NCBI GenBank assembly: GCA_018449715.1
Contig: JAAVVA010000004.1
Coordinates: forward strand, 310,001-374,000
Source of the DNA: Acidobacteriaceae bacterium dw_441
Lineage (GTDB): Bacteria; Acidobacteriota; Terriglobia; Terriglobales; Acidobacteriaceae
Length of the DNA stretch: 64,000 nt
Direction: 5' to 3'
Part shown: piece after piece, positions 33,524 through 41,056 of the stretch
Layout: each line of letters starts with the position of its first letter
Position numbering within the stretch: position 1 is the first letter of the stretch
The notes under the pieces: generated by a model
Seen by the model: only the letters and a program-made list of their open reading frames with translations
The model's database searches: none
What the model was told of the DNA's origin: nothing
Position numbers and translations under genes: made by a program

Positions 33524-34981
33524 TTGATGAAAAGGAAGTGTTTGCCGGTTGCGGCGATGTGGGTAGGTCTCGCCGCGGCCTCGCTGGCGCAGCAGACTTC
33601 AAAGCACGAGGAGCTTCCCCAGGCCCCGGAACCGAACATCCCGGTGACGCGGCTGGCTGGCGGCGTCGTGGTCGAACGGGCGAATTCCGGCGCGCTGCCG
33701 CTGAGCATCGGCGAGGCCATCGAGCGCGGGCTGCAGCACAACCTGAACATTCTGCTGGACCAGCAGAATCAGAAGTCGGTCCACGGTCAGGTGCTGCAGG
33801 TGAAAAACAACCTGCTTCCCAGCATGACGGCGGAGGCAAAGACCTCGACCCAGCAGATCAATCTGGCGGCGATGGGCTTCAAGCCCAGTGTCTTCTCCGA
33901 GATCTCGATTCCGGGGATCAACCTCAGCGATATTCCGTCGATCGTGAAGGTCGATGTGACCTCGGCTCAGCTGAACCTGAACCAGCAGCTCTTTAATGTC
34001 CCGGCCTACTTCCTCTATCGCGCGGCCCAGCGGGCCGACGAGGTGGCCTCGTGGACGACCCTGAACGAGCGCGGAACGGTCGCGCTGAACGTCGGGACAC
34101 AGTATCTTCGGGCGGTCGCGGACGCGGCGGAGATCGACAACGCCAAGGCTCTGCTGAAAGCTGACGAGGTCGCGCTGAACCAAGCGACGGCCTCGCACGA
34201 TGCCGGGGTCGGCACGAACCTTGATGTTCTACGGGCAAAGGTGCAGTACCAGACGCAGCAGCAGACATTAATTAACGACGAGAACGTCTTCGCCAAGGAC
34301 AAGATAGCGCTGAACCGGCTGATGGGGCTTCCGGCGGAGCAGGAGCTGATCCTGACCGACACCGCTCCCTACTCGGAGTTCGCGACGCTTCCTTTGAACG
34401 AGGCGATGGGGATTGCCTTCGAGCGGCGCAAGGACCTTCGCAGTCTCGAGGCGCAGGTCGAGGTCGCGGACCGCACGATGAAGGCGGTGAAGTACGAGCG
34501 TCTGCCCTCGCTCTCGTTCGGCGGCTACTATGGCGTGCTGGGCGAAACCCACGGCCTGTACCACGGCGTCTTTTCGGCGACCGGCAAGCTGTCGTTCCCG
34601 ATCTTTCAGGAGGGCCAGCTTCGCGGCGAGCGCGAGGTGGCGCAGGCGCAGATCATGGGGCTCGAGCGGCAGGTGCAGAGCCTGAAGGTGACGATCGAGC
34701 AGCAGATTCGCTCGGCGATGCTGGACGTGCAGGCGACCGACGAGCAGGTGAAGGTGGCGCGCAGCAACGTCGAGTTGGCCAAGCAGGCTCTTTCGGATAC
34801 GACCGACCGCTTCAAGGCCGGAGTGGATGACAACCTTCCGGTGGTCGAGGCGCAGGCCACGCTGGCGGCGGCTGAGTCGCGGCTGGTCGAGACGCTCTTC
34901 CAGTACAACCAGGCGAAGCTGCAGCTGGCGCGGAATACGGGCGTGGTCGAGACGCAGTACAAGAGCTATCTGGGACAGTAA
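33524..34981 (+). CDS. TolC-family outer-membrane efflux protein
   Basis: The 485 residues start with a signal peptide (MKRKCLPVAAMWVGLAAASLAQQ) and contain the two outer-membrane efflux repeats. Repeat 1 begins at LSIGEAIERGLQHNLNILLDQQNQ and runs to LNRLMGLP; repeat 2 from NEAMGIAFERRKDLRSLEAQVE to ARNTGV. The heptad pattern fits long coiled-coil helices of the periplasmic tunnel. No pump or adaptor gene is adjacent, so its partners are elsewhere. The ATG at 33524 and one codon later (33527) are both possible. An intrinsic terminator follows. Confidence 0.95.
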   Translation: MMKRKCLPVAAMWVGLAAASLAQQTSKHEELPQAPEPNIPVTRLAGGVVVERANSGALPLSIGEAIERGLQHNLNILLDQQNQKSVHGQVLQVKNNLLPSMTAEAKTSTQQINLAAMGFKPSVFSEISIPGINLSDIPSIVKVDVTSAQLNLNQQLFNVPAYFLYRAAQRADEVASWTTLNERGTVALNVGTQYLRAVADAAEIDNAKALLKADEVALNQATASHDAGVGTNLDVLRAKVQYQTQQQTLINDENVFAKDKIALNRLMGLPAEQELILTDTAPYSEFATLPLNEAMGIAFERRKDLRSLEAQVEVADRTMKAVKYERLPSLSFGGYYGVLGETHGLYHGVFSATGKLSFPIFQEGQLRGEREVAQAQIMGLERQVQSLKVTIEQQIRSAMLDVQATDEQVKVARSNVELAKQALSDTTDRFKAGVDDNLPVVEAQATLAAAESRLVETLFQYNQAKLQLARNTGVVETQYKSYLGQ

Positions 34982-35006
34982 GGCCACTCGTTTTAGGAGT
35001 ATGGAA

Positions 35007-35030
35007 GGCCCCGGTCTGAGGATCGGGGCT
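35007..35030 (+). terminator. Intrinsic terminator after the TolC gene
   Basis: GGCCCCGGTC (35007-35016) pairs with GATCGGGGCT (35021-35030) with two G-U pairs, loop TGAG; TTCCTTTTTG follows. Confidence 0.9.
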
Positions 35031-35100
35031 TTCCTTTTTGCTGCCGACCGCCTGCGAGGTTGAGGTAGGCCGAGTGAGATGATGAGCGTGGAGGATTTTC

Positions 35101-35862
35101 GTGCGGGGTCTTGAAGCAGGAGTTGCAGCCGGTTTACTCGCAGGGAATGGAGTTGCAGTAGCGGTGGCCGGGGGGCTTGGAGTGGCCGCGGTGGGCGGCA
35201 CGCTGGCCTGGGCCGCGCTCTCGCCTAGGTCGCAGCTCTTCGGAAAGACCTTGATCGCCCCTTCGCGTCCCGATGAGTTCGCCCTGACTTTCGACGATGG
35301 TCCGAATCCGGCGGCGACGCCACAACTTCTGGAGGTGCTGGCGAAGGCCGGGGTACGGGCGACCTTCTTCCTGATCGGTGGATTTGTAAGGCAATGTCCG
35401 GAGCTGGTGCGGGAGATTGCGGCGGCGGGGCACGTGGTCGGAAACCACACGATGACGCATCCGTGGCTGTCGTGGCAGGGCGAGCGCAGGATTCGCGAGG
35501 AGCTGAGCGGGGCGAGCGCGGCTATTGAGGACGTGCTGGGGCAGCCGGTGCGGTACTTTCGAGCCCCGCACGGAGCGAGGAATCCGGCGACGCTACGGGT
35601 GGTCCGCGAGATGGGGATGACCGCCGTTCAGTGGAACGTAATCTGCCAGGACTGGAACCCGATTGGGGTGGACGGGATCTTCGACCGTGCGGCGCGAGGA
35701 GTGGAGAAGAACCGACGGCGAGGTGCGGCCACGAACGTCGTGCTGCACGATGGCGGACACACCGGGCTGGGCCAGCCGAGGATGGATACGGTCCAGGCGG
35801 TCGAGCGTTTGGTGAAGCGGTACGAAGGGATGCGGTTCGTTACGGTCGATGCCTGGGGATGA
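35101..35862 (+). CDS. Polysaccharide deacetylase (NodB homology domain)
   Basis: This 253-residue protein removes N- or O-acetyl groups from a polysaccharide, likely peptidoglycan or exopolysaccharide, at the cell surface. An N-terminal hydrophobic stretch (8-40) should anchor it in the membrane. NodB motifs are TFDDGP (63-68), HTMTHP with metal ligands His116 and His120, RAPHGARNP, and VVLHDGG. The start is GTG (35101) with GGAGG 12 bases upstream. The alpha/beta-hydrolase gene follows after 28 bases and may be on the same transcript. Confidence 0.93.
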   Translation: MRGLEAGVAAGLLAGNGVAVAVAGGLGVAAVGGTLAWAALSPRSQLFGKTLIAPSRPDEFALTFDDGPNPAATPQLLEVLAKAGVRATFFLIGGFVRQCPELVREIAAAGHVVGNHTMTHPWLSWQGERRIREELSGASAAIEDVLGQPVRYFRAPHGARNPATLRVVREMGMTAVQWNVICQDWNPIGVDGIFDRAARGVEKNRRRGAATNVVLHDGGHTGLGQPRMDTVQAVERLVKRYEGMRFVTVDAWG

Positions 35863-35890
35863 GGTTCCCTACTTCACAGGAGGAGTGCAG

Positions 35891-36703
35891 ATGAAAGAGC
35901 ACGATGACGATCTTGTGAGGTTCGAGTCCGAGGGAGCCGCCATTTTGCCGGTCGCGCAGACCGAAGGCTACGCAGAGCACGACGGCGCTCGAATCTGGTA
36001 TGCGGCGTATGGAGACGGGACTCCTGTGATCCTGCTGCATGGCGGCTTCGGGAACGGAGGCAACTGGGGGTATCAGGTTCCCGCGCTGACGGAGCACGGT
36101 TATCAGGCGGTGCTGATAGACAGCCGTGGGCACGGCAGAAGCACGCGGGACGAGGCTCCCTATCGCTATGAACGGATGGCCGGGGATGTTTTGGCGGTGA
36201 TGGATGCGCTACGGCTGGAGAAGGCCGCAATCGTCGGGTGGAGCGACGGGGCGGTGATCGCGCTGATCATGGGGATGCAGGCCCCGGAGCGCATGACAGG
36301 AGTGTTCTTCTTCGGCTGCAACATGGACCCGAGCGGACTGCGGGACGATATCGCGCTGACGCCGGTGCTGGAGCGCTGCCTGAGCCGCCACAGGAAGGAC
36401 TACGCGCGGCTGTCGGCGACGCCGGACCGGTTCGACGACTTCAAAGAGGCTGTACAGCACATGCAGCAGACGCAACCGAACTACCGGGCCGAGGAACTGG
36501 CAAAGATTGCCGTCCCAGTGACGGTGGTGCAGAGCGAGCGGGAGGAGTTTATCCGGCACGAGCACGCGGAGTACCTGGCACGGACGATTCCGGGAGCGCG
36601 GCTGGTGGTGCTGGAAGGAGTGAGCCACTTCGCTCCGCTGCAAGGGCCGGAGGTCTTTAACGACGCGATACTGGGATTTCTGGAAGAGATTGTTGGGAAG
36701 TAG
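35891..36703 (+). CDS. Alpha/beta hydrolase
   Basis: AGGAGG sets the ATG at 35891, giving 270 residues. The fold is standard: LLHGGFGNGGNWGYQ (oxyanion HGG, 50-52), RGHGRST, and the nucleophile elbow GWSDG with Ser118. His in GVSHFAP is the catalytic base. Such enzymes cleave esters, amides or other small molecules; the exact substrate cannot be read. It follows the deacetylase gene in the same direction. A convergent zinc-ribbon gene comes next. Confidence 0.92.
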   Translation: MKEHDDDLVRFESEGAAILPVAQTEGYAEHDGARIWYAAYGDGTPVILLHGGFGNGGNWGYQVPALTEHGYQAVLIDSRGHGRSTRDEAPYRYERMAGDVLAVMDALRLEKAAIVGWSDGAVIALIMGMQAPERMTGVFFFGCNMDPSGLRDDIALTPVLERCLSRHRKDYARLSATPDRFDDFKEAVQHMQQTQPNYRAEELAKIAVPVTVVQSEREEFIRHEHAEYLARTIPGARLVVLEGVSHFAPLQGPEVFNDAILGFLEEIVGK

Positions 36704-36705
36704 AG

Positions 36706-36741
36706 AGCTGTTCGCGGGAGGGTAGATTCCCGCGAACAGCT
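36706..36741. terminator. 14-bp perfect hairpin between convergent genes
   Basis: AGCTGTTCGCGGGA (36706-36719) pairs exactly with 36728-36741, loop of 8 bases. It lies between the hydrolase stop and the FmdB-like gene end, and can serve both strands. There is no T-run on either side. Confidence 0.65.
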
Positions 36742-36747
36742 TCGCAG

Positions 36748-37053
36748 TTACTTGTCCGAAGAGGACGAGGGAGAGGCTGCTGGTGCGGCGGCGGGAGCAG
36801 GGGTGCTTGCCGTGCTGCTGGCGGTGTTGCCTGCGGAAGAGGAGCTGTCGCTCGAGCCGGAGGACGGCTTCTTCACGCTGCCGTAGCCGTCGGCGTACCA
36901 GCCCCCGCCTTTGAAGCTTACGGCCGGGGCCGAGAGGACGCGCTCAAGATGTCCCCCGCAAAACGGGCAGACGGTGATCTCCGGGTCGGAGAACTTCTGG
37001 ATCTTTTCCGTCCGTTTGTGACACTGGTCGCATTCGTATTCGTAGAGCGGCAT
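36748..37053 (-). CDS. FmdB-family zinc-ribbon protein
   Basis: A short zinc-ribbon protein (PF09723) of 101 residues. It has PLYEYECDQCH (Cys8, Cys11) and VCPFCGG (Cys29, Cys32), the paired CxxC ligands, then LERVLSAPAVSFKGGGWYADGY, the conserved tail of the ribbon, and a long Ser/Ala/Pro low-complexity C-terminus. Family members are often called regulatory, but no DNA-binding domain is present. The promoter should lie in the 100 bases upstream. Confidence 0.92.
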   Translation of the reverse strand: MPLYEYECDQCHKRTEKIQKFSDPEITVCPFCGGHLERVLSAPAVSFKGGGWYADGYGSVKKPSSGSSDSSSSAGNTASSTASTPAPAAAPAASPSSSSDK

Positions 37054-37157
37054 GGTTTTGGTCGTTCCTGTGGAGGTCGTTAGCTTGAGGGTGGCTCCGT
37101 AAAGCTTAAGGACGGATTTCGCCCGCTCTTCCTATTCTAAATGGTGGGAAAAGAAAA

Positions 37158-37185
37158 AGCCCCGCAGCCTTGCGGCCACGGGGCT
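37158..37185 (-). terminator. Intrinsic terminator of serA
   Basis: Read leftward, AGCCCCG-TGGCCGCAAGGCTG-CGGGGCT is followed by TTTTTCTTTT. It starts 17 bases after the serA stop. Confidence 0.9.
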
Positions 37186-37201
37186 TCTGCGTGGGGTAAG
37201 T

Positions 37202-38830
37202 CTACAGCTTGCCCAGCTCGATGAGGCGGACGCTGGCGATGGCCTCGACCTTGCGGAGAGCCTCGACGGCGGCGTTGGCGGAGGCGGCGCTGGGGACGTC
37301 GATCTGGACGACGGCCAGGGCCTGTCCCTGCGGCACGCGCTGCGAGCGGGTCGAGCGGCCAAGGGCAAAGTTCGCAATGTTTACCGCGTTATCACCCAGG
37401 ATGGTGCCGATGCGACCGATCACGCCGGGGACATCGTGGTTGCGGATGGCGACCAGCGTTCCGGTGAGCGGGGCCTCGATGTCGATGCCGTCGTAGGTGA
37501 GCAGGCGCGGCGAGGTGCCATGCAGCACGGTCGCCGAGGCCGAAGCGTCGCCCGCCGAGGAGTGCAGGGTGATCTTCAGGACCGAACCCGCGCCGCCGGT
37601 GGTGAACTCCTTCTTGTCCTCCTGCACGCGGATGCCGCGCTCCTCCGCGATGGACGCCGCGTTGATGCGGTTGGCGATTGCCTGCGGCTCGCCGTTACCC
37701 TCGGTGCCGGCGAAGATTCCGGCCAGGGCAGCGTTGCGGACGAGGTCGGTCTTGCCTGCGGCGAGACGGCCCGTGTAGTTGATCTGAATGTTCTCAAGAT
37801 TGCCGGGGGTGGAGTGCGCGAGGAAGTAGCCGAGGCGCTCCGCCATCTCGATGTAGGGCGCGATCTCGGTGTACTCCTCGTGCGAAAGCGAGGGCACGTT
37901 GACGGCGTTCTGCACGACTCCGAGCTTCAGGTAGTCGCGCACCTGACGGGCGAGCTGGATGCCGATGGCCTCCTGCGCCTCGTCGGTGGAACCGGCGATG
38001 TGGGGCGAGAGGATGACGTTGTCGAGATTGAAGAAGGGAGAGTCCTTCAGCGGCTCCTTGTGGAAGACGTCGAGGGCGGCCCCGGCGACCTGGCCGGACT
38101 TGAGCGCCTCGGCCAGCGCCTCTTCGACGATCAGCTCGCCGCGGGCGCAGTTGATGATGCGGACGCCCTTCTTCATGATGGCCAGCGAGGTGGCGTTGAT
38201 CATGCCCTCGGTCTGTGCGGTCAGGCCGACGTGCAGGGTGAGGTAGTCGGAGCGGCGGAAGATCTCGTCGATGGGGACGAGGGTGACGTCGTTCTCACGC
38301 GCGATGACGGGCGCGATGAAGGGATCGTAGCCGATCAGCTCCATGCCGAAGGCGCGGGCGCGGCGGGCGACCTCGAGGCCGATGCGGCCAAGGCCGACGA
38401 TGCCGAGGGTCTTGCCGCGAAGCTCACGACCCTGCAGGGTCTTCTTCTCCCACTTGGCCTCGTGCATGGTGGCGTTGGCGCGGGGGATGGAGCGGGCCAT
38501 GGAGATCATCAGGCCGAGGGTCAGCTCGGCGACGGCGATGGCATTGGCTCCGGGGGTATTCATGACGACGATGCCGCGGCGCGTGGCGGCGTCGGTGTCG
38601 ATGTTGTCCACGCCCACGCCGGCGCGTCCGATGACGCGGAGCTTCGGTGCGGACTCCAGCAGCTTCGCGTCGGCCTGAACGGCGGAGCGAACGACCAGGG
38701 CATCAGCGTCGGCAAGCTCGGCTTCGAGGCCGTTCTTGATCTGATCGGCGGTGACGACCTGCCAGTCGGGTTCCTGCTGGAAGATGGCAAGGGTTGCGGG
38801 CGAGACTTTTTCGGCGAGAACGATCTTCAA
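37202..38830 (-). CDS. serA: D-3-phosphoglycerate dehydrogenase
   Basis: SerA oxidises 3-phosphoglycerate with NAD to begin serine synthesis. The 542-residue protein is the long type with an intervening domain and C-terminal ACT domain (serine feedback). GLGRIGLEVA (146-155) is the NAD-binding turn; the catalytic Arg230, Glu259 (DVFHKEP) and His277 (SPHIAGS) are present. The ACT domain is near residues 470-542 (VPGVIGRIGTILGDNAVNIA). The start is TTG at 38830 with a GAGG upstream; no better in-frame ATG is seen. An intrinsic terminator follows. Confidence 0.97.
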   Translation of the reverse strand: MKIVLAEKVSPATLAIFQQEPDWQVVTADQIKNGLEAELADADALVVRSAVQADAKLLESAPKLRVIGRAGVGVDNIDTDAATRRGIVVMNTPGANAIAVAELTLGLMISMARSIPRANATMHEAKWEKKTLQGRELRGKTLGIVGLGRIGLEVARRARAFGMELIGYDPFIAPVIARENDVTLVPIDEIFRRSDYLTLHVGLTAQTEGMINATSLAIMKKGVRIINCARGELIVEEALAEALKSGQVAGAALDVFHKEPLKDSPFFNLDNVILSPHIAGSTDEAQEAIGIQLARQVRDYLKLGVVQNAVNVPSLSHEEYTEIAPYIEMAERLGYFLAHSTPGNLENIQINYTGRLAAGKTDLVRNAALAGIFAGTEGNGEPQAIANRINAASIAEERGIRVQEDKKEFTTGGAGSVLKITLHSSAGDASASATVLHGTSPRLLTYDGIDIEAPLTGTLVAIRNHDVPGVIGRIGTILGDNAVNIANFALGRSTRSQRVPQGQALAVVQIDVPSAASANAAVEALRKVEAIASVRLIELGKL

Positions 38831-38956
38831 GGATGACCTCGGTTAATGCAGTTTGGATTTAATTCTAGTGGACAGCGCGTGCGGACGGTTTGCAGAGAGA
38901 AGAAACCGGGCGATGAACGGACGATTAATCCGTGTTTTTGCGCTAGAGAGAAGGCC

Positions 38957-39349
38957 TTAGACCTTGCGGCGTCGGCCTTCGAGGACAAAGAGGACGGCAG
39001 ATGCGAGCGCGATGATGGCGATGACGGGCCAGGCGCGCTTCAGGTGGCTGGTGTCCTTCCCGGCGACGGCGTAGTCGTGACCGGAGAGGCGGAGGTAGCT
39101 GCCTCCTGTGGCGACGGTGCCGGGCTCGGTGCTGCCCTCGCCGCCGTAGTAGTAGTGGAAGTTTTCGGCGGGGGCGGGCTTTTCGCGCAGGATGCGCTGC
39201 TCGCCGGTGGTGCGGCAAAGCTCGTCGTCGACGACGATGTTCTGCTGGTTCACGCAGCGCTGCATCTCAGGCTTGCGACAGCCGGTGCCCGCGAGGGTTA
39301 GAAGACAGGCTGCGAAGAGGGCTGCGATCTGGAGGAAGCGGCTCGGCAT
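38957..39349 (-). CDS. Putative envelope protein with C-terminal helix (unknown)
   Basis: This 130-residue protein starts with a hydrophobic signal (LQIAALFAACLLTLAGTGC) whose last cysteine could be a lipobox, but TGC does not match the consensus well, so a lipoprotein is only possible. The middle has four cysteines and HYYYGGEGST. The C-terminal helix AWPVIAIIALASAVLFVLEG precedes RRRK, giving a second membrane anchor. I do not recognise it. It lies between leftward serA and rightward yqeY, convergent with nothing, and may have its own promoter. Confidence 0.68.
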   Translation of the reverse strand: MPSRFLQIAALFAACLLTLAGTGCRKPEMQRCVNQQNIVVDDELCRTTGEQRILREKPAPAENFHYYYGGEGSTEPGTVATGGSYLRLSGHDYAVAGKDTSHLKRAWPVIAIIALASAVLFVLEGRRRKV

Positions 39350-39452
39350 CGTGTGGGAGCAGTTTACTTGGGCGAAGGCGTGCGAGGGAACAGCCTCTTT
39401 CGCCGCGCAGTCATCATCTATGATGAGAAGTTAGTTTTTACGGAGAGACGTT

Positions 39453-39920
39453 ATGGCGATTGCCAAAAAGATTGACGCCGACATTATTACGGCGATGAAG
39501 GCGAAGGACGAGCACAGGCTGACGACGCTGCGGATGGTGAAGTCCGCGCTGAAGAACAAGGCGATCGACAAGCGCGAGGAGCTGACGGACGCCGAGGAGT
39601 CGCAGATACTTACGACGCTCATCAAGCAGCGCAGGGAGTCGGTGGAGAGCTTTCTGAAGGGCAACCGTCCGGAGCTGGCGGAGAAGGAGCGCGTCGAGAT
39701 CGGAATGATCGAGGCGTATCTGCCGCAGGAGGCCAGCGAGGAGGAGATTCGCGCGGTGGTCGAGAAGGCGATTGCGTATCTCGCCGAGGGAGGAACGAAG
39801 CCGGGGCCGAAGGATATGGGCGCGGCCATGAAGGTGGTGCAGCAGAGGATTCTGGCCGATGGGCTGCGTGCCGGCGGAAAGAAGGTCAGCGAGCTGGTGA
39901 AGGCCGAGCTGGCGAAGTAG
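39453..39920 (+). CDS. yqeY: GatB/YqeY-domain protein
   Basis: The 155-residue YqeY domain is the tRNA-binding tail shared with GatB. The N-terminus IAKKIDADIITAMKAKDEHRLTTLRMVKSALKNKAI and the C-terminal GPKDMGAAMKVVQQRI are diagnostic. The role of stand-alone YqeY is unsettled; a link to tRNA amidation is likely but unproven. The ATG has GGAGAG upstream. It is isolated from gatCA, which lies some 35 kb away. Confidence 0.95.
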   Translation: MAIAKKIDADIITAMKAKDEHRLTTLRMVKSALKNKAIDKREELTDAEESQILTTLIKQRRESVESFLKGNRPELAEKERVEIGMIEAYLPQEASEEEIRAVVEKAIAYLAEGGTKPGPKDMGAAMKVVQQRILADGLRAGGKKVSELVKAELAK

Positions 39921-40070
39921 TCCGCGAAAGCTGTCAAGGGGCCGCAGAGGCCGAAGGGCCGCAAAACCCTTGTGGGGCGCGGAGAAGAGGCGATTGTGAA
40001 AAGTGCGTATTTGCCCCCTCCGGATTGATATTCTGAAGTAGTATTGGTTCAAATTTCATTTGAAGCAGAA

Positions 40071-40104
40071 AGAGGGAAAGGGCCCCGTAAGGCGCTTTCC
40101 CTCT
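40071..40104 (+). terminator. Hairpin and T-run immediately upstream of the lysozyme gene
   Basis: AGAGGGAAAG (40071-40080) pairs exactly with CTTTCCCTCT (40095-40104) across GGCCCCGTAAGGCG; TTTTGCTTTTT follows. It lies 26 bases before the lysozyme ATG, inside what would be its leader. TTCAAAT-TTC-ATTTGAA (40048-40064) sits just before it. It could end upstream transcription or attenuate the lysozyme gene. Confidence 0.8.
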
Positions 40105-40130
40105 TTTTGCTTTTTCAGGGAGAGAACGGG

Positions 40131-40712
40131 ATGGCGAACTTCAAATACAGCACGAATGGCCTGAACCTGACGAAGCAGGCCGAGGGAGTGAGGCTGACGG
40201 CCTACCAGGACTCGGTGGGGGTGTGGACGATTGGATATGGTCACACCGGCTCCGACGTCAAAAAAGGCCTGACGATCACGGAGGATCAGGCCACGACTCT
40301 GCTTGAGGCGGACGTGGCATGGGCGGTGACCTGCGTGAACAAGTCGGTCAGTGCGGCGATTAACCAGAACCAGTTCGACGCGCTGGTGGACTTTGTGTTC
40401 AACCTGGGGTGCGCGAACTTCGGGCAGTCCACGCTGCTGCGGCTTCTCAATGAGGATCAGTTCGAGGGGGCGTCGGAAGAGTTTCCGAAGTGGAATAAGG
40501 CGAAAAAGAAGGTGCTGCCCGGGCTCACGAAACGGCGCGCCGCCGAACAGGCGCTATTCAATACTCCGGTGAAGGATGGGGCCACAGCCAACCTGATCCA
40601 GGCCCATGCCGCGGGGATGAGGCCCACAGCGGCTTCCGGGAGGCCTCCGAAGAAGGCCGCGAAGAAGGGACGGAAGGCGGGCGCGTCTCCAAAGAAGAAG
40701 TCGGCGTTCTGA
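40131..40712 (+). CDS. Phage-type lysozyme (GH24, T4-lysozyme-like)
   Basis: The enzyme cuts peptidoglycan. The ATG at 40131 gives 193 residues; the frame extends to 40044 but only through hairpin sequence. Catalytic residues match T4 lysozyme spacing: Glu18 (QAEGVRLTAY), Asp27 and Thr33 (TIGYGH), as E11, D20 and T26 of T4. After residue 150 comes a Lys/Ala-rich tail (KKAAKKGRKAG, SPKKKSAF) that could bind nucleic acid or the cell wall. No signal peptide, holin or other phage genes are nearby, so it may be a remnant or a domesticated enzyme. Confidence 0.92.
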   Translation: MANFKYSTNGLNLTKQAEGVRLTAYQDSVGVWTIGYGHTGSDVKKGLTITEDQATTLLEADVAWAVTCVNKSVSAAINQNQFDALVDFVFNLGCANFGQSTLLRLLNEDQFEGASEEFPKWNKAKKKVLPGLTKRRAAEQALFNTPVKDGATANLIQAHAAGMRPTAASGRPPKKAAKKGRKAGASPKKKSAF

Positions 40713-40745
40713 GGATGAGGGCAAAAGAATGACAGGTAAAGAATC

Positions 40746-40788
40746 GGGTGCCCATATCTGGCAGCCTTATCGCCAGATGTGGGGACCC
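40746..40788. repeat. Short intergenic repeat copy D
   Basis: GGGTGCCC-ATATCTGGC and GCCAGATGTGGGGACCC frame a CAGCCTTATCG-type loop, the same short module as the end of copy C. It lies 76 bases upstream of the trp leader ORF. AAAGAATC and AAAGTTCTTT flank it as outer arms. Confidence 0.7.
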
Positions 40789-40863
40789 AAAGTTCTTTTC
40801 TCTCCCCGTGTTTTGCAGCGCGACTTGCCGCTCGCAGCGTCTCCATGTATCTTGGAAAGCAAG

Positions 40864-40938
40864 ATGATCTACTCGTCCAGCCGAATTATCAGCTTTATTG
40901 ACCGCTACTGGTATCCGGTAGCGGCATCGGCGGAGTAG
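40864..40938 (+). CDS. Candidate trp leader peptide
   Basis: A 24-codon ORF, ATG at 40864 and TAG at 40936-40938. Codons 15-17 are TAC-TGG-TAT, Tyr-Trp-Tyr (in DRYWYPV), with a Phe codon a few residues earlier, so all three aromatic amino acids are sampled. The Tyr and Trp codons (40906-40911) lie within strand 1 of a hairpin, where a stalled ribosome would matter. GGAAAG upstream is a weak ribosome site. It resembles a leader peptide but I have no direct evidence that it is translated. Confidence 0.58.
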   Translation: MIYSSSRIISFIDRYWYPVAASAE

Positions 40939-41036
40939 GGTCTTCTGACGGATTAAGCTCAAGCAGCAAAAGGCTGAGTTCAGACAAAGATCGACACCAC
41001 ACGAGCCGCGACCGACAGGGTTGCGGCTTTTGTTTT
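40902..41036 (+). promoter_or_regulatory. Candidate ribosome-dependent transcription attenuator of trpBA
   Basis: Strand 1 CCGCTACTGG (40902-40911) pairs with strand 2 CCGGTAGCGG (40915-40924). Strand 3 AGCCGCGACC (41004-41013) pairs with strand 4 GGTTGCGGCT (41019-41028), followed by TTTGTTTT (41029-41036): a terminator 28 bases before the trpB ATG. Strand 2 (40917-40925) also pairs with strand 3 (41005-41013) at 8 of 9 positions. This is the classical mutually exclusive 1:2/3:4 versus 2:3 layout. Stalling at Tyr/Trp codons in strand 1 would free strand 2 to break the terminator. Confidence 0.68.
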
Positions 41037-41056
41037 GCGCTGAAGGGAGCAGGAAG

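Larger units (their letters stand above)
40713..41056 (+). other. Leader region of the trpBA gene set (repeat, leader ORF, attenuator)
   Basis: These 344 bases hold, in order: repeat copy D (40746-40788), a possible promoter with TTGCCG (40825-40830), 17 bases, TATCTT (40848-40853), a leader ORF (40864-40938), and a terminator hairpin (41004-41028). If that promoter were used, the leader ATG would lie almost at the RNA 5' end, so an upstream promoter is more likely for a translated leader. Confidence 0.55.

Noticed and set aside
37436-38836. A 466-codon rightward ORF over serA
   Set aside because: Antisense to a conserved gene, Gly/Asp/Val-rich, typical of a shadow frame.
40048-40064. TTCAAATTTC as a tRNA T-loop
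   Set aside because: The surrounding bases do not form acceptor, D or anticodon stems, and the sequence is better read as a palindrome before a hairpin.
40131-40712. Prophage remnant around the lysozyme gene
   Set aside because: No integrase, capsid, tail, holin or attachment repeats are near; only the one phage-like gene.
40825-40853. TTGCCG-17-TATCTT as the trp leader promoter
   Set aside because: Boxes and spacing are good, but transcription would start about four bases before the leader ATG, leaving no ribosome site. Kept only as a weak candidate.
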